Source: Paenibacillus sp. MBLB1832 (GTDB lineage Bacteria; Bacillota; Bacilli; Paenibacillales; NBRC-103111). From it: a stretch of 64,000 nt of DNA. Each line of letters starts with the position of its first letter. Position 1 is the first letter of the stretch. Below, piece by piece: positions 27,647 through 35,257 of this stretch. The notes beneath the pieces are model-generated. The model was not told the DNA's origin. It did no database searches and saw only the letters and a program-made list of their open reading frames with translations. Location of the stretch: assembly GCF_032271945.1 (NCBI RefSeq), contig NZ_CP130319.1, positions 5,227,001-5,291,000 of the forward strand, in the 5' to 3' direction. Both the position numbers and the translations under genes were made by a program.

Positions 27647-29120
27647 ACCGACGCCAGCCAGCAGTGACGGCTTCTCTATGAAAGCCATTATGCCGCCTCT
27701 TGCAGCAATTATTGTCGCCATGATTATGGTTATTCTAGACAGCACCGTCGTCAACAATGCCATCCCGAAACTCGTGGAGTACTTCCATACCGATCTGAAA
27801 ACGATCCAATGGACCGTCACCGGCTATACACTGGCCTTATCCGCCGTTATCCCACTTGCAGGCTGGATGACCGATAAATTCGGATCCAAGCAGATTTTTA
27901 TGATTACGATTGCCCTGTTCACGATCGGCTCCGTCCTTTGCGGTATCGCGCAATCGCCAGAACAGCTGATCCTTTTCCGCGTCATTCAAGGCTTAGGCGG
28001 CGGCATGGTCGGTCCGATTGGGATGACCATGGTATTCAAGCTCGCACCTGCAGAGCGCCGCGGATCCATCATGGGCATGCTCGGCATTCCCATGTTGATG
28101 GCGCCTGCGTTCGGTCCAGTGCTATGCGGCTGGCTCGTCGATTCTGTCAGTTGGCACTGGATTTTCATCATCAATTTGCCAATCGGTCTTATTGCCCTTT
28201 TTCTCGGGTATAAATTTTTACCGAAATCCGACCGCCATACGGCGCCGCATCTGGACCTTATCGGCATGTTCCTCGCACCGATCGCCTTCTCCATGCTGGC
28301 GTATGGTGTAACCGAAGGCGGCACCAGCTGGTCCCAGACTTCGACGATCACAGGACTAACCATCGGTGGCATTGCGCTTATCATTTTCATCTTCGTGGAG
28401 CTGACACAGAAGCAGCCGCTGCTGGAGCTAAAAGCATTCAAGTCATCTGATTTTACACGCAGCATCATCTTGACTTGGATCGTACAGCTCGCGCTGTTCG
28501 GCGCAATGCTGATCATACCGTTGTACCTGCAAGGCGTCATGCACTATACAGCACTTGAAACCGGCTGGATTCTAATGCCTTACGCGCTATGCGCGGGAAT
28601 CGGCATGCCGATTAGCGGCCGTTTGTTTGATAAAATCGGTGCGCGTCCGCTCGCCTTCGCCGGTCTGACCGTTGTTTCCATCATCCTGTTCATTTTATCT
28701 GGCATATCGGTGGATACCCCGCTGTGGGTGATCATCCTGTGCATCAGCATCATGGGGCTCAGCATGGGCTTCTCTATGATGCCGCTCAACACGCATGTTT
28801 TGAACTCTGCCCCGCGCCATCTGATGAGCCGCGTCACACCGCTGACAACAGCAGCCGCGCAGGTCGTCGTCTCGTTCGCAGTCGCGGGCCTGACGGGATA
28901 TTTAACGTCGCAAATCACCTCGCACACTGCAAGCGCGGGAGCTGACGCAAATCCGTTAATCGCCGTCGTCGCGGGTTACGGAGACACCTTCTTCCTGTCC
29001 GCGTGCTTAACGACCGTTGGCGTCGCACTGACGCTACTTCTGCGTAAACCGAAGCATCAGGAAGAGGTTGGAACCCCCAGCGGGAGCAAAACGGAACCCG
29101 TGATGATGATGGAGCACTAA
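27624..29120 (+). CDS. DHA2-family (EmrB/QacA) multidrug MFS exporter
   Basis: 498 residues from the ATG at 27624, which has AGGGA eight bases upstream. About fourteen membrane helices are predicted. The first helix has MVILDSTVVNNAIPKL, the motif D1 of the drug:proton antiporter 2 family; GWMTDKFGSKQIF is motif A, and RVIQGLGGGMVGPIGMTMVFKLAP is motif B with the conserved arginine. A Ser/Pro-rich N-terminal tail precedes helix 1. It exports toxic compounds using the proton gradient. The leader carries a short overlapping reading frame that may regulate it. Confidence 0.94.
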   Translation: MSTPTQTKPTPASSDGFSMKAIMPPLAAIIVAMIMVILDSTVVNNAIPKLVEYFHTDLKTIQWTVTGYTLALSAVIPLAGWMTDKFGSKQIFMITIALFTIGSVLCGIAQSPEQLILFRVIQGLGGGMVGPIGMTMVFKLAPAERRGSIMGMLGIPMLMAPAFGPVLCGWLVDSVSWHWIFIINLPIGLIALFLGYKFLPKSDRHTAPHLDLIGMFLAPIAFSMLAYGVTEGGTSWSQTSTITGLTIGGIALIIFIFVELTQKQPLLELKAFKSSDFTRSIILTWIVQLALFGAMLIIPLYLQGVMHYTALETGWILMPYALCAGIGMPISGRLFDKIGARPLAFAGLTVVSIILFILSGISVDTPLWVIILCISIMGLSMGFSMMPLNTHVLNSAPRHLMSRVTPLTTAAAQVVVSFAVAGLTGYLTSQITSHTASAGADANPLIAVVAGYGDTFFLSACLTTVGVALTLLLRKPKHQEEVGTPSGSKTEPVMMMEH

Positions 29121-29150
29121 TCGCGAATCGGCGCCGATTCGCTCGTAAGC

Positions 29151-29183
29151 AAAAAGCCTTGGCGCTAGGCCAGGGCTTTTTTT
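29151..29183 (+). terminator. Terminator of the DHA2 exporter gene
   Basis: AAAAGCC and GGGCTTTT-type arms with an inner GGC/GCC pairing, followed by seven T residues; it also reads as a terminator tail for the convergent DinB gene. Confidence 0.85.
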
Positions 29184-29184
29184 A

Positions 29185-29700
29185 TCAACAACCATTCACT
29201 TTCGCTAATTCAATCTGCGCCAAATGATGACGATCATGCCACACATATCTTTGCAGGGCCTTCTCCAAACTCATCACGCCGAAGTACTCACTATTCATCG
29301 TTCTCTTGTAATCGCTTGGTTCCATCTTTCGCAGCAAAATCAAAAATCGTGCATATATGATTTCGATCAGCTGCACAGATTCATCAATCGGTTCTTTGTA
29401 ATCAACCAATTCAGCTAATTTATTTTGATTATACGATGGTATTAACGGACTTTCCTCTGTCAACGTACGCTTAAATCTCCAGTAAGCATTGAGATTACTA
29501 TCCGCCATATGATGAACAATTTGCCTAATCGTCCAACCGCCCTCACGGTATGACTTATCTAACTGTTCGTCTTGAAGATCGACTACACTGCTTTTAATTA
29601 ACCGCGGCGCTTTCTCAATCTCCTGAATCCATAGCTGGATCTCTTCAAAGCTTGGATTTTGCTGTTCTTTAAAGTCTTGTAGATAAATGGATAAGTCCAT
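29185..29700 (-). CDS. DinB/YfiT-family metal-dependent protein
   Basis: 171 residues from the ATG at 29700, preceded by AGGAG. It matches the B. subtilis YfiT group of the DinB four-helix-bundle superfamily: an early EIEKAPRLIKSSV, GGWTIRQIVHHMADSNLNAYWRFK, and the C-terminal RYVWHDRHHLAQIE. The three metal histidines are in HHMADS and WHDRHH. Many members are thiol-dependent S-transferases (bacillithiol) or hydrolases. A degraded copy of its C-terminal part lies at about 31.2 kb. Confidence 0.9.
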   Translation of the reverse strand: MDLSIYLQDFKEQQNPSFEEIQLWIQEIEKAPRLIKSSVVDLQDEQLDKSYREGGWTIRQIVHHMADSNLNAYWRFKRTLTEESPLIPSYNQNKLAELVDYKEPIDESVQLIEIIYARFLILLRKMEPSDYKRTMNSEYFGVMSLEKALQRYVWHDRHHLAQIELAKVNGC

Positions 29701-29762
29701 AAGCTCACTCCTGGCTTTATAGAATGATTGTTGACTATTAATTATAAAACCCATTTATTTTG

Positions 29763-29879
29763 CTATTTCATTGAGCTCATGATGATCGCCGCAATGAAAA
29801 TTACCCCAATCGCAATTAGAAAAGATTTTAAAACCCCGGTCCAAAAAGTCTTTCTCGATATTCCTCTTGTGACCTTCAA
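29763..29879 (-). CDS. Small single-helix membrane protein (38 residues)
   Basis: A TTG at 29879 overlaps the TGA of the upstream small membrane gene (TTGA), giving a coupled frame of 38 codons plus stop. It starts with basic residues (KVTRGISRKTFW) and then has one hydrophobic helix (SFLIAIGVIFIAAIIM). It lacks its own ribosome binding site, so expression would depend on coupling. Function unknown. Confidence 0.55.
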   Translation of the reverse strand: MKVTRGISRKTFWTGVLKSFLIAIGVIFIAAIIMSSMK

Positions 29880-30127
29880 ATGAAGAAATATTTATGATTT
29901 TTACTATTTTCATATAGTCTTTTAATTCCTTTGTAAAGAATCCATATAAAAATAACTATTAATATTGGAGCAAGTTCTGGAGCAAGAAGACCCATCATTG
30001 AGATTAAGAGATCAAAATAAACACCTATTTCAATAATGCCCAATACCATAATCGTTAATATAAAAGCATTAATTTTGGAATAAATAAAAATCAATTTTAA
30101 TTTGAGTTTTTCTAATAATAATTTCAT
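29876..30127 (-). CDS. Small membrane protein (83 residues)
   Basis: The ATG at 30127 has GGGAGGGGG about 9 bases upstream, so a longer frame from 30190 is unlikely. A basic amphipathic start (KLLLEKLKLK) is followed by two hydrophobic helices (about 18-40 and 45-68) and a basic tail. No family recognised. It is followed by a translationally coupled 38-residue single-helix frame. Confidence 0.65.
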   Translation of the reverse strand: MKLLLEKLKLKLIFIYSKINAFILTIMVLGIIEIGVYFDLLISMMGLLAPELAPILIVIFIWILYKGIKRLYENSKNHKYFFI

Positions 30128-30228
30128 ACAAGACTTCCCCCTCCCAATTTGCAACGCATCAAGCTTGATATTGCCACCTTCATACTCCAACCAAAGCTGT
30201 TGATCATTCTTCTACTCACCAGTTACAT

Positions 30229-31170
30229 TTATTTCAAATCAAGAAACGACCTCGCTTCACTGTACCATCGCATAATTGTTCCATCATCGTATATCTTAAA
30301 TTGAAAATCTTCTAACGTGTCCGTTCCAGCTTGAAGGGTAAGACTAATGAATTTTTTAGAATCCTTCCTCTCTTCAATCAACAAGCTATATATATTCTCA
30401 TTCAGTTTTGCTTGAACTTCGGGAAGCACTAGTATTTTATCAATTCCATTGTTAATAACATCAGAATATAGAGCACGATCGTAGGAAGGTTTCTGAATTG
30501 ATTTATTCATTTCTTTATAAAACATGGACGTTACTGTATTGTTTTCAACATTAACAGTTAACCAATCAATCGTGTCTGTTTTACCTGATCCCATGTTATA
30601 AATTTGAAAGGTGTACGTGTTTTTTGTCTCACTTCGTAATTCTATATATGTGATATCTGGAACATACCCTAATTTCGTATGGTTTACTTTTGCAAAATTC
30701 TTAGCCATATCTAATGCTGATTTTTGCTTTTTATTTAATTGTTTGTTAACCTCTGGGATGGGTTGTGCACTATGCTTTACAAAACAACTATCTTTTAGGA
30801 TTTCACAAGAAATTGCTTGAGAAACTGGATCAACATGGTACCATTCAATCACCACTGTCGTTGCCTGACTTGATTGCCTTATTAAATACTTGCCTTCATG
30901 ATCTATTCCATCTTCTCGAATATTTGAGATTCTTAGTACTTCAGGGTCTAACTTAGATTTGATTAGCGCTACTGCATCATCCATAGTCATTTTAATGTTT
31001 TCAGCCTTTTTCTCCATGGTAATCTCTGGGGCTTCTGACGGCTTCAAAGTAGCAGTCTCTGCCTTAGTGCTTGCTGGCGAAAGAGATTCTGCTGGAGAAA
31101 TGGTCGCTTCGTGTTTCACCGAACATCCCGTTACAATAGTAAATAATAGAATAAAGAGTATCCTTTTCAT
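30229..31170 (-). CDS. Lipoprotein of unknown function
   Basis: 313 residues. The signal peptide ends in the lipobox IVTGC at about residues 12-16, followed by a Ser/Ala/Pro-rich linker. The mature part has two similar alpha/beta stretches: MTMDDAVALIKSKLDPEVLRISN and then a region with NKKQKSALDMAKNFAKVNH, resembling PepSY/YcdB-like folds, but this is not certain. There are two cysteines (ISCEILKDSCF) that could form a disulfide. It would be attached to the outer face of the membrane. Neighbouring small membrane genes give no functional clue. Confidence 0.75.
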   Translation of the reverse strand: MKRILFILLFTIVTGCSVKHEATISPAESLSPASTKAETATLKPSEAPEITMEKKAENIKMTMDDAVALIKSKLDPEVLRISNIREDGIDHEGKYLIRQSSQATTVVIEWYHVDPVSQAISCEILKDSCFVKHSAQPIPEVNKQLNKKQKSALDMAKNFAKVNHTKLGYVPDITYIELRSETKNTYTFQIYNMGSGKTDTIDWLTVNVENNTVTSMFYKEMNKSIQKPSYDRALYSDVINNGIDKILVLPEVQAKLNENIYSLLIEERKDSKKFISLTLQAGTDTLEDFQFKIYDDGTIMRWYSEARSFLDLK

Positions 31171-31189
31171 TGCTCCTCCTGCCGCGATA

Positions 31190-31258
31190 ATTTTCTGCTA
31201 TATGCCAAACATATCTATTAAGGACTTTCTCCAAACTCATCAAAATCCGATGTAGAGA
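31190..31258 (-). pseudogene. Remnant of a DinB/YfiT gene C terminus
   Basis: Translated on the minus strand, this stretch gives RILMSLEKVLNRYVWH, nearly the same as VMSLEKALQRYVWH of the intact DinB/YfiT gene at 29.2 kb, and the DNA is alike over about 50 bases. The frame has no start, and the catalytic HDRHH is lost after the tryptophan-histidine. It is a fragment left by duplication and decay. Confidence 0.6.
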
Positions 31259-31261
31259 TTT

Positions 31262-31411
31262 TTATAAACGGAAGAAACAAAAATTGCTGCAGCCATTAGC
31301 CAAGCGACCAAACAACTTGAAGGTAATTCCAATCCATAGGATTCCAATGGTTATAGAAGTTAACAACAATACAAGTAATAAGTTATTTAGAGTATTTATT
31401 CTTTGTTTCAT
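31262..31411 (-). CDS. Small membrane protein (49 residues)
   Basis: The ATG at 31411 lies just after the stop of the 137-residue membrane gene, whose last codons contain a GGAGGGGG site. The frame has a short polar start (KQRINTLNN) and one strong hydrophobic helix (LLLVLLLTSITIGILWIGIT), then a Cys/Phe-rich tail. No family recognised; probably co-expressed with the gene before it. Confidence 0.55.
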   Translation of the reverse strand: MKQRINTLNNLLLVLLLTSITIGILWIGITFKLFGRLANGCSNFCFFRL

Positions 31412-31415
31412 ACCA

Positions 31416-31829
31416 TTAACAACCCCCTCCAAACCCCTCACCCCTATTGAGATTCCCTATACTTACCACGGCCTTCGTCCTCTTAAAATATGTTAATTCA
31501 ATTTCATCATTTTCATTTATTTCCTGCATCTGATCTGCTCCAATTCGGAACTTCCTTACCTCTCCCAGTTGAGGCCTCAGAATTATTTTGGCACCCTTCT
31601 TAGCTACTAAACGCCCGCGTAGAGTCACATAATCCTGCTTCACTAAGTCAAGAGAAATCATAATCGCCGTAAAAATAAAGACTGGAATTGGCAAAAACAG
31701 CAATCCGATCAGCCAATAAGGCCTACCTTCGTACATATTTACGAATATTTGAATCGCAGCATTGAACGTCATCATCAGTGATATGAACAAAAATACTTTA
31801 AGGGATTTTTGCGTCTGTCTCTCTTTCAT
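31416..31829 (-). CDS. Membrane protein with PH-like C-terminal domain (137 residues)
   Basis: Start at 31829 is supported by AAAGGACGAG. Two hydrophobic helices (about 12-32 and 42-65) are followed by a short beta-rich domain with LVKQDYVTLRGRLVAKKGAKIILRP-type strands and an acidic DQMQEINENDEIELTYF, resembling a small membrane-facing PH/YcxB-like domain. No firm family can be assigned. It ends with a Gly-rich tail whose codons also supply the binding site for the next small frame. Confidence 0.65.
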   Translation of the reverse strand: MKERQTQKSLKVFLFISLMMTFNAAIQIFVNMYEGRPYWLIGLLFLPIPVFIFTAIMISLDLVKQDYVTLRGRLVAKKGAKIILRPQLGEVRKFRIGADQMQEINENDEIELTYFKRTKAVVSIGNLNRGEGFGGGC

Positions 31830-32035
31830 CTCACTCGTCCTTTCGCAGGGATTATACCTGAATGTAAGATCCAAACACCCATAGAGGAAAGTACACAAGT
31901 ACACCCTTCCCCTCTACATTCTTCCATTTTTTTCTAAATGTCAAGACAAAAAAATAGCACCACCTCAAGAATGAACACATTCATCGAAGTCAGTGCGACT
32001 TAACGTATTAATTATGTTATTGCATCATGCGAGTC

Positions 32036-32464
32036 CTAACCATTCAAGCTTTCCGCATACTTTTTAAAATTGTCCAAAATCGCCTGCCAACCAGCTTGCT
32101 GCATCTCAACAGGATTCATCGTTTCCGCATCAAATGTTTCAACAATCTTCGTTGCGTTGCCTTCCGAATGAAACGTAATATTCACTTTGCGGCCATCGCC
32201 AATCGTATAAGCAATCACTTCGTGGTGCTTCACTTCATCATAAACGCCGCCGAAATCGAATCCGAAACTGCCATCTTTGGCTTCCATGCGCGTAATGAAT
32301 TTCCCGCCAACTTGGAGATCATTCTCGGCAAAAGGCGCGTGCCAATCTTCGGATGCTTGGTTCCATTTTGTAATATGTGCAGGCTCTGTCCAATAGGCCC
32401 ATACACGATCAACGGGTGCTTGTACTGTTGCTTCTACCGTAACTCTTACTTGATTGGTTTCCAT
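32036..32464 (-). CDS. SRPBCC/AHSA1-domain protein
   Basis: 142 residues, a single START-like helix-grip fold. The first strand VRVTVEATVQAPVDRVWAYWTEPAHITKWNQASEDWHAP and the end QQAGWQAILDNFKKYAESL are classic for the AHSA1/YndB group. Such proteins bind hydrophobic ligands. GAGG precedes the ATG by eleven bases. It stands alone between a membrane gene and the sulfonate locus. Confidence 0.9.
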   Translation of the reverse strand: METNQVRVTVEATVQAPVDRVWAYWTEPAHITKWNQASEDWHAPFAENDLQVGGKFITRMEAKDGSFGFDFGGVYDEVKHHEVIAYTIGDGRKVNITFHSEGNATKIVETFDAETMNPVEMQQAGWQAILDNFKKYAESLNG

Positions 32465-32555
32465 AATGGGAATCGCCTCGCTTTATTGGTTTAGGTTCCA
32501 GATTCATTATATATGGAAATATATGTCCTTTTCAAACGAGCTCATTCAGGCCTCA

Positions 32556-33407
32556 TTATCCGCGATAACTGTCCTGCCAGCGTAAAAGACGACTTTCCAA
32601 CAAACGAACAAGGGAATCCGACAACTTGCCAACCGCTGCGAAAATGACAATTCCGAGAAACACTACCTCTGTTCGCATAAAGGAACGCGCATCTTGAATT
32701 AGATAACCAACGCCAGCATCAGCTCCCATTAACTCCGCAACAACTAGGACTAACCAGGCAACGCTGAGGGATAGCCTTATCCCCAACAACACATTCGGTA
32801 ATGCCGCAGGCAGAATCAGTTTCGTCACCTGCTGAAGTCGATTAAATTCGAGTACCCTCGCCACATCAAAAAGCTTGATATCCACATTCCTCACGCCGAG
32901 AAATGTATTTACATAAAGGGGAAAGAATGCCCCCATTGAAATTAACAAAACCTTAGACAGCTCACCAAAGCCGAACCATAGAATGAAAAGCGGTGTGATT
33001 GCCAAAAGCGGGATGGTTCTTAACATTTGAACAGTAGGATTGAGATAATCCTCTGCACGACGAAACATCCCTACAAGCAGCCCAATGAGAAGACCGCTGG
33101 ATCCACCGATGAGAAAACCCAATGACGCGCGAACCACACTTATTCTCAAATGATGGAGCAATTCGCCAGATGCCAGCATCGATACGAATGTCTCCAGAAT
33201 ATAGAGTGGCGAAGGAAATAGTCTAGGATTAATCACCTCCGTGCCGCTTAACAATTGCCAAACTGCAATAACAACTATGGGTAAAAGAAAGCCTCTAAAG
33301 ATCGCAATTGAGGATGCTTTGGACTGCGCTTTAAGCGATTTTTTAGTCTTGGCCCCCTGGCGTGCGTTAACTGCAGGTGTTGACAGGGTATTGACAGATC
33401 GACTCAT
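32556..33407 (-). CDS. ssuC: Aliphatic sulfonate/taurine ABC transporter permease
   Basis: 283 residues. A Lys/Ser-rich N-terminal tail is followed by six helices. The EAA-type loop LFDVARVLEFNRLQQVTKLILPAALPNVLLGIRLSLSVAWLVLVVAELMGAD is the hallmark of SsuC/TauC/NrtB permeases, as is GVGYLIQDAR. AAGGAAGGTGA precedes the ATG. It lies downstream of the ATPase gene on the same transcript and works with the SsuA-like binding protein encoded on the other side of the tetR gene. Confidence 0.92.
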   Translation of the reverse strand: MSRSVNTLSTPAVNARQGAKTKKSLKAQSKASSIAIFRGFLLPIVVIAVWQLLSGTEVINPRLFPSPLYILETFVSMLASGELLHHLRISVVRASLGFLIGGSSGLLIGLLVGMFRRAEDYLNPTVQMLRTIPLLAITPLFILWFGFGELSKVLLISMGAFFPLYVNTFLGVRNVDIKLFDVARVLEFNRLQQVTKLILPAALPNVLLGIRLSLSVAWLVLVVAELMGADAGVGYLIQDARSFMRTEVVFLGIVIFAAVGKLSDSLVRLLESRLLRWQDSYRG

Positions 33408-33437
33408 TCACATCACCTTCCTTGTTTAAACAGGATT

Positions 33438-34208
33438 CTAAATTTGCCATTCTTCCTCATCAGGCGTCTCATGTTCTAGCAAACCCACTAGCTTTGCCCG
33501 AAGCTCTTGGAAGGAACGACCTGAACGCTTTCGCGGATATGGCAAATCAATTGTAATATTCGCTTTTATTCTACCAGGCTTAGCCTCCATAACAATTACG
33601 CGATTGGATAAAAAGAGGGCTTCATCAATATCATGGGTCACGAACACCATGGTTGTCTGATGATTTTGCCAGATCTCGAGCAGTGCTTCCTGCATGTGCG
33701 ATCGAGTGAACGCATCCAAAGCACCGAACGGTTCATCCAGTAATAGCACCTTTGGCTTACGCAGCAAGGCTCTAGCAATGGCTACCCGTTGCGACATACC
33801 GCCAGAGAGCTGTTTGGGATAAGACTTCTCAAAACCTTGAAGCTTGACTAACTGAATGAAGTCATCGACATGTTTTCGAACCTCTGGATCCTTCAAGGAA
33901 AGCTCCGCGGCAATGTTCTGCTCAACCGTTAGCCAAGGAAATAATCGATGTTCTTGGAAAATGAAACCTTTGTCTTTGGACGGCTTCTCAATGGCTTCAC
34001 CGCTTAAGGAAACCACTCCCGCATAATCCGTGTCTAATCCTGCAATAATTTTAAGCAAAGTACTTTTTCCGCATCCGCTGGGTCCAATTATGGTAACAAA
34101 CTCGCCTTTTTGAATGTACAGATGAATATCGTCCAGCACATGGGTGTCTCGCACTTGTGAATGAAACGTTTTATCCAATGATTCAATGGTCAGTAGCGCC
34201 ATGCTCAT
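33438..34208 (-). CDS. ssuB: Aliphatic sulfonate/nitrate/taurine ABC transporter ATPase
   Basis: 256 residues from the ATG at 34208; AAAAGGA lies about 10 bases upstream, so an in-frame GTG at 34217 is less likely. Walker A is GPSGCGKST, the signature is [16 protein letters not shown], and Walker B is [12 protein letters not shown] followed by the switch histidine in VTHDIDEA. This is the SsuB/TauB family. It is first on the minus transcript, behind a leader containing a terminator hairpin and a potential competing hairpin. Confidence 0.93.
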   Translation of the reverse strand: MSMALLTIESLDKTFHSQVRDTHVLDDIHLYIQKGEFVTIIGPSGCGKSTLLKIIAGLDTDYAGVVSLSGEAIEKPSKDKGFIFQEHRLFPWLTVEQNIAAELSLKDPEVRKHVDDFIQLVKLQGFEKSYPKQLSGGMSQRVAIARALLRKPKVLLLDEPFGALDAFTRSHMQEALLEIWQNHQTTMVFVTHDIDEALFLSNRVIVMEAKPGRIKANITIDLPYPRKRSGRSFQELRAKLVGLLEHETPDEEEWQI

Positions 34209-34234
34209 GCCGTTCACATCCTTTTCACCTAATT

Positions 34235-34316
34235 AAAAAAAGAGACCAACATCGGCAACCTGCTGCTTGTAAGGCAACGGCTGCTTCTGCTGAATCTCTA
34301 GTCGTCTAGTCGATTC
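34235..34316 (-). promoter_or_regulatory. 5' leader attenuator of ssuBC (antiterminator-like hairpin plus terminator)
   Basis: On the minus strand GAATC (34316-34312) pairs with GATTC (34296-34292) and inside it CTAG pairs with CTAG around an ACGA loop. The 3' arm of this hairpin (AGAGATTC) is also the 5' arm of a long terminator: AGAGAT-CAGCA, GCAGCC and GTTGC pair with GCAGC, GGTTGC and TGTTGGTCTCT, ending in seven T residues at 34240-34234. The two folds exclude each other. The same design occurs in the tauD leader at 35157. Confidence 0.7.
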
Positions 34317-34340
34317 ATTTCGTATAAAAATCGTTCATAA

Positions 34341-34363
34341 TGACTGCATAGTCAGTCTGTATG
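34341..34363. promoter_or_regulatory. Candidate TetR-family operator on the ssuB side
   Basis: TGACT-GCAT-AGTCA at 34341-34354 is an inverted repeat, followed by GTCTGTATGA. The element TAGTCAGT..TATGA is shared with the palindrome upstream of tauD, so both may be bound by the regulator encoded between them. Confidence 0.5.
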
Positions 34364-34491
34364 ATCGGTATCGTAACACCGTACCTTCTCCCTTGTCAAT
34401 ATCTCAGTAAATTTATCGGAAATATGTGGATAATTTTCTTTATCCTTTGTACAATAGTTGAATACCAACAACCAACATAGAGGAGGTTCAC

Positions 34492-35118
34492 ATGCCAAGG
34501 AATATTAAAAAGGATCAGCAGAATCGTGAAGAACGAACAGCACAAATTTTAGAGGCTGCACAGCACGTATTTGCTAGAAGAGGACTGCTGACGAAGATTC
34601 AAGACATTGCCGAAGAAGCTGGGCTCAGCCACGGCCATATTTATAACTATTTTGCATCCAAGGAAGAGATTCTCCTTAAAATAATAGATGATGGGCAGTC
34701 ACTCTACGAGAAATTTCTCCTCTCCACAAGAGATCTCCCTACGAACGCCTTGGAAAAGTTGCGGCTCCTATTGAGCAAATACATGCTTTCTGATCGTACT
34801 GCTGAGATTTACCTAGTTATTCTACAAGCGCAAGCAACCGATCTTCTCCCACAGGAAGCCATCGCGAAAATGGGTGAAAAAGCTCGAAGCAATCTAGTTA
34901 TTCTCACGGAGATCATTGAGCAAGGACAACGTGAAGGACTCATTCGGCAAGAAGACTCTGTGGTCTTAACGACTTTGTTTTTAACGCTGATGCAGAATAT
35001 TTCCCTCATGTCGTTAAGGGGCTTCGCTCCCCTGCAGGTTGCTGACATGGAAATGGCACTGCGCTTCGGAAAACTAATGTTGACAAAAGAACTCGGGATT
35101 GGTAAGATCTGCTCATGA
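34492..35118 (+). CDS. TetR/AcrR-family transcriptional regulator
   Basis: 208 residues, GAGGAGG site before the ATG. The N-terminal helix-turn-helix reads RTAQILEAAQHVFARRGLLTKIQDIAEEAGLSHGHIYNYFASKEEIL, typical of the family. The C-terminal domain is all helical and would bind a ligand. It lies between ssuBC (divergent) and tauD-ssuA (same direction), with palindromes on both sides, so it probably controls sulfonate use; the ligand is unknown. Confidence 0.92.
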   Translation: MPRNIKKDQQNREERTAQILEAAQHVFARRGLLTKIQDIAEEAGLSHGHIYNYFASKEEILLKIIDDGQSLYEKFLLSTRDLPTNALEKLRLLLSKYMLSDRTAEIYLVILQAQATDLLPQEAIAKMGEKARSNLVILTEIIEQGQREGLIRQEDSVVLTTLFLTLMQNISLMSLRGFAPLQVADMEMALRFGKLMLTKELGIGKICS

Positions 35119-35121
35119 CAA

Positions 35122-35139
35122 ACTAACAGGCCTGTTAGT
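35122..35139. promoter_or_regulatory. 18-bp perfect palindrome upstream of tauD (candidate TetR operator)
   Basis: ACTAACAGG and its exact complement CCTGTTAGT form a perfect 18-bp palindrome four bases after the tetR stop. It is followed by CAGTATGA, also found beside the inverted repeat on the ssuB side. Its position about 20 bases before the start of the conserved leader hairpin would place it over the tauD promoter. Confidence 0.65.
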
Positions 35140-35156
35140 CAGTATGAAAATGCGCA

Positions 35157-35218
35157 GAATCGACTGGACCGCCAGAGATTCAATGCAAGGAAATCCTCCT
35201 TGTGTTGAGTCTCTTTTT
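35157..35218 (+). promoter_or_regulatory. 5' leader attenuator of tauD-ssuA (antiterminator-like hairpin plus terminator)
   Basis: GAATC (35157-35161) pairs with GATTC (35177-35181), and inside it CTGG pairs with CCAG around ACCG. The 3' arm overlaps AGAGATTCAA (from 35174), the 5' arm of a terminator whose other parts are CAAGGA/TCCTTG and TTGA-G-TCTCT ending at 35214, then a T-run. The hairpin matches that of the ssuBC leader at 20 of 25 positions, and one stem pair changes from A-U to G-C with both bases altered, which supports the RNA fold. Confidence 0.7.
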
Positions 35219-35257
35219 GTTATTTCCAATTTCACCCACCCAAAGGAGAGATGAACG

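Noticed and set aside
34235-35218. S-box (SAM) riboswitch, T-box or BglG-type RAT in the sulfonate leaders
   Set aside because: None of the conserved cores (S-box GGTGGAGGGA, T-box AGGGTGG, RAT GGATTGTTAC) is present, and no phosphotransferase system or BglG-like gene is nearby.
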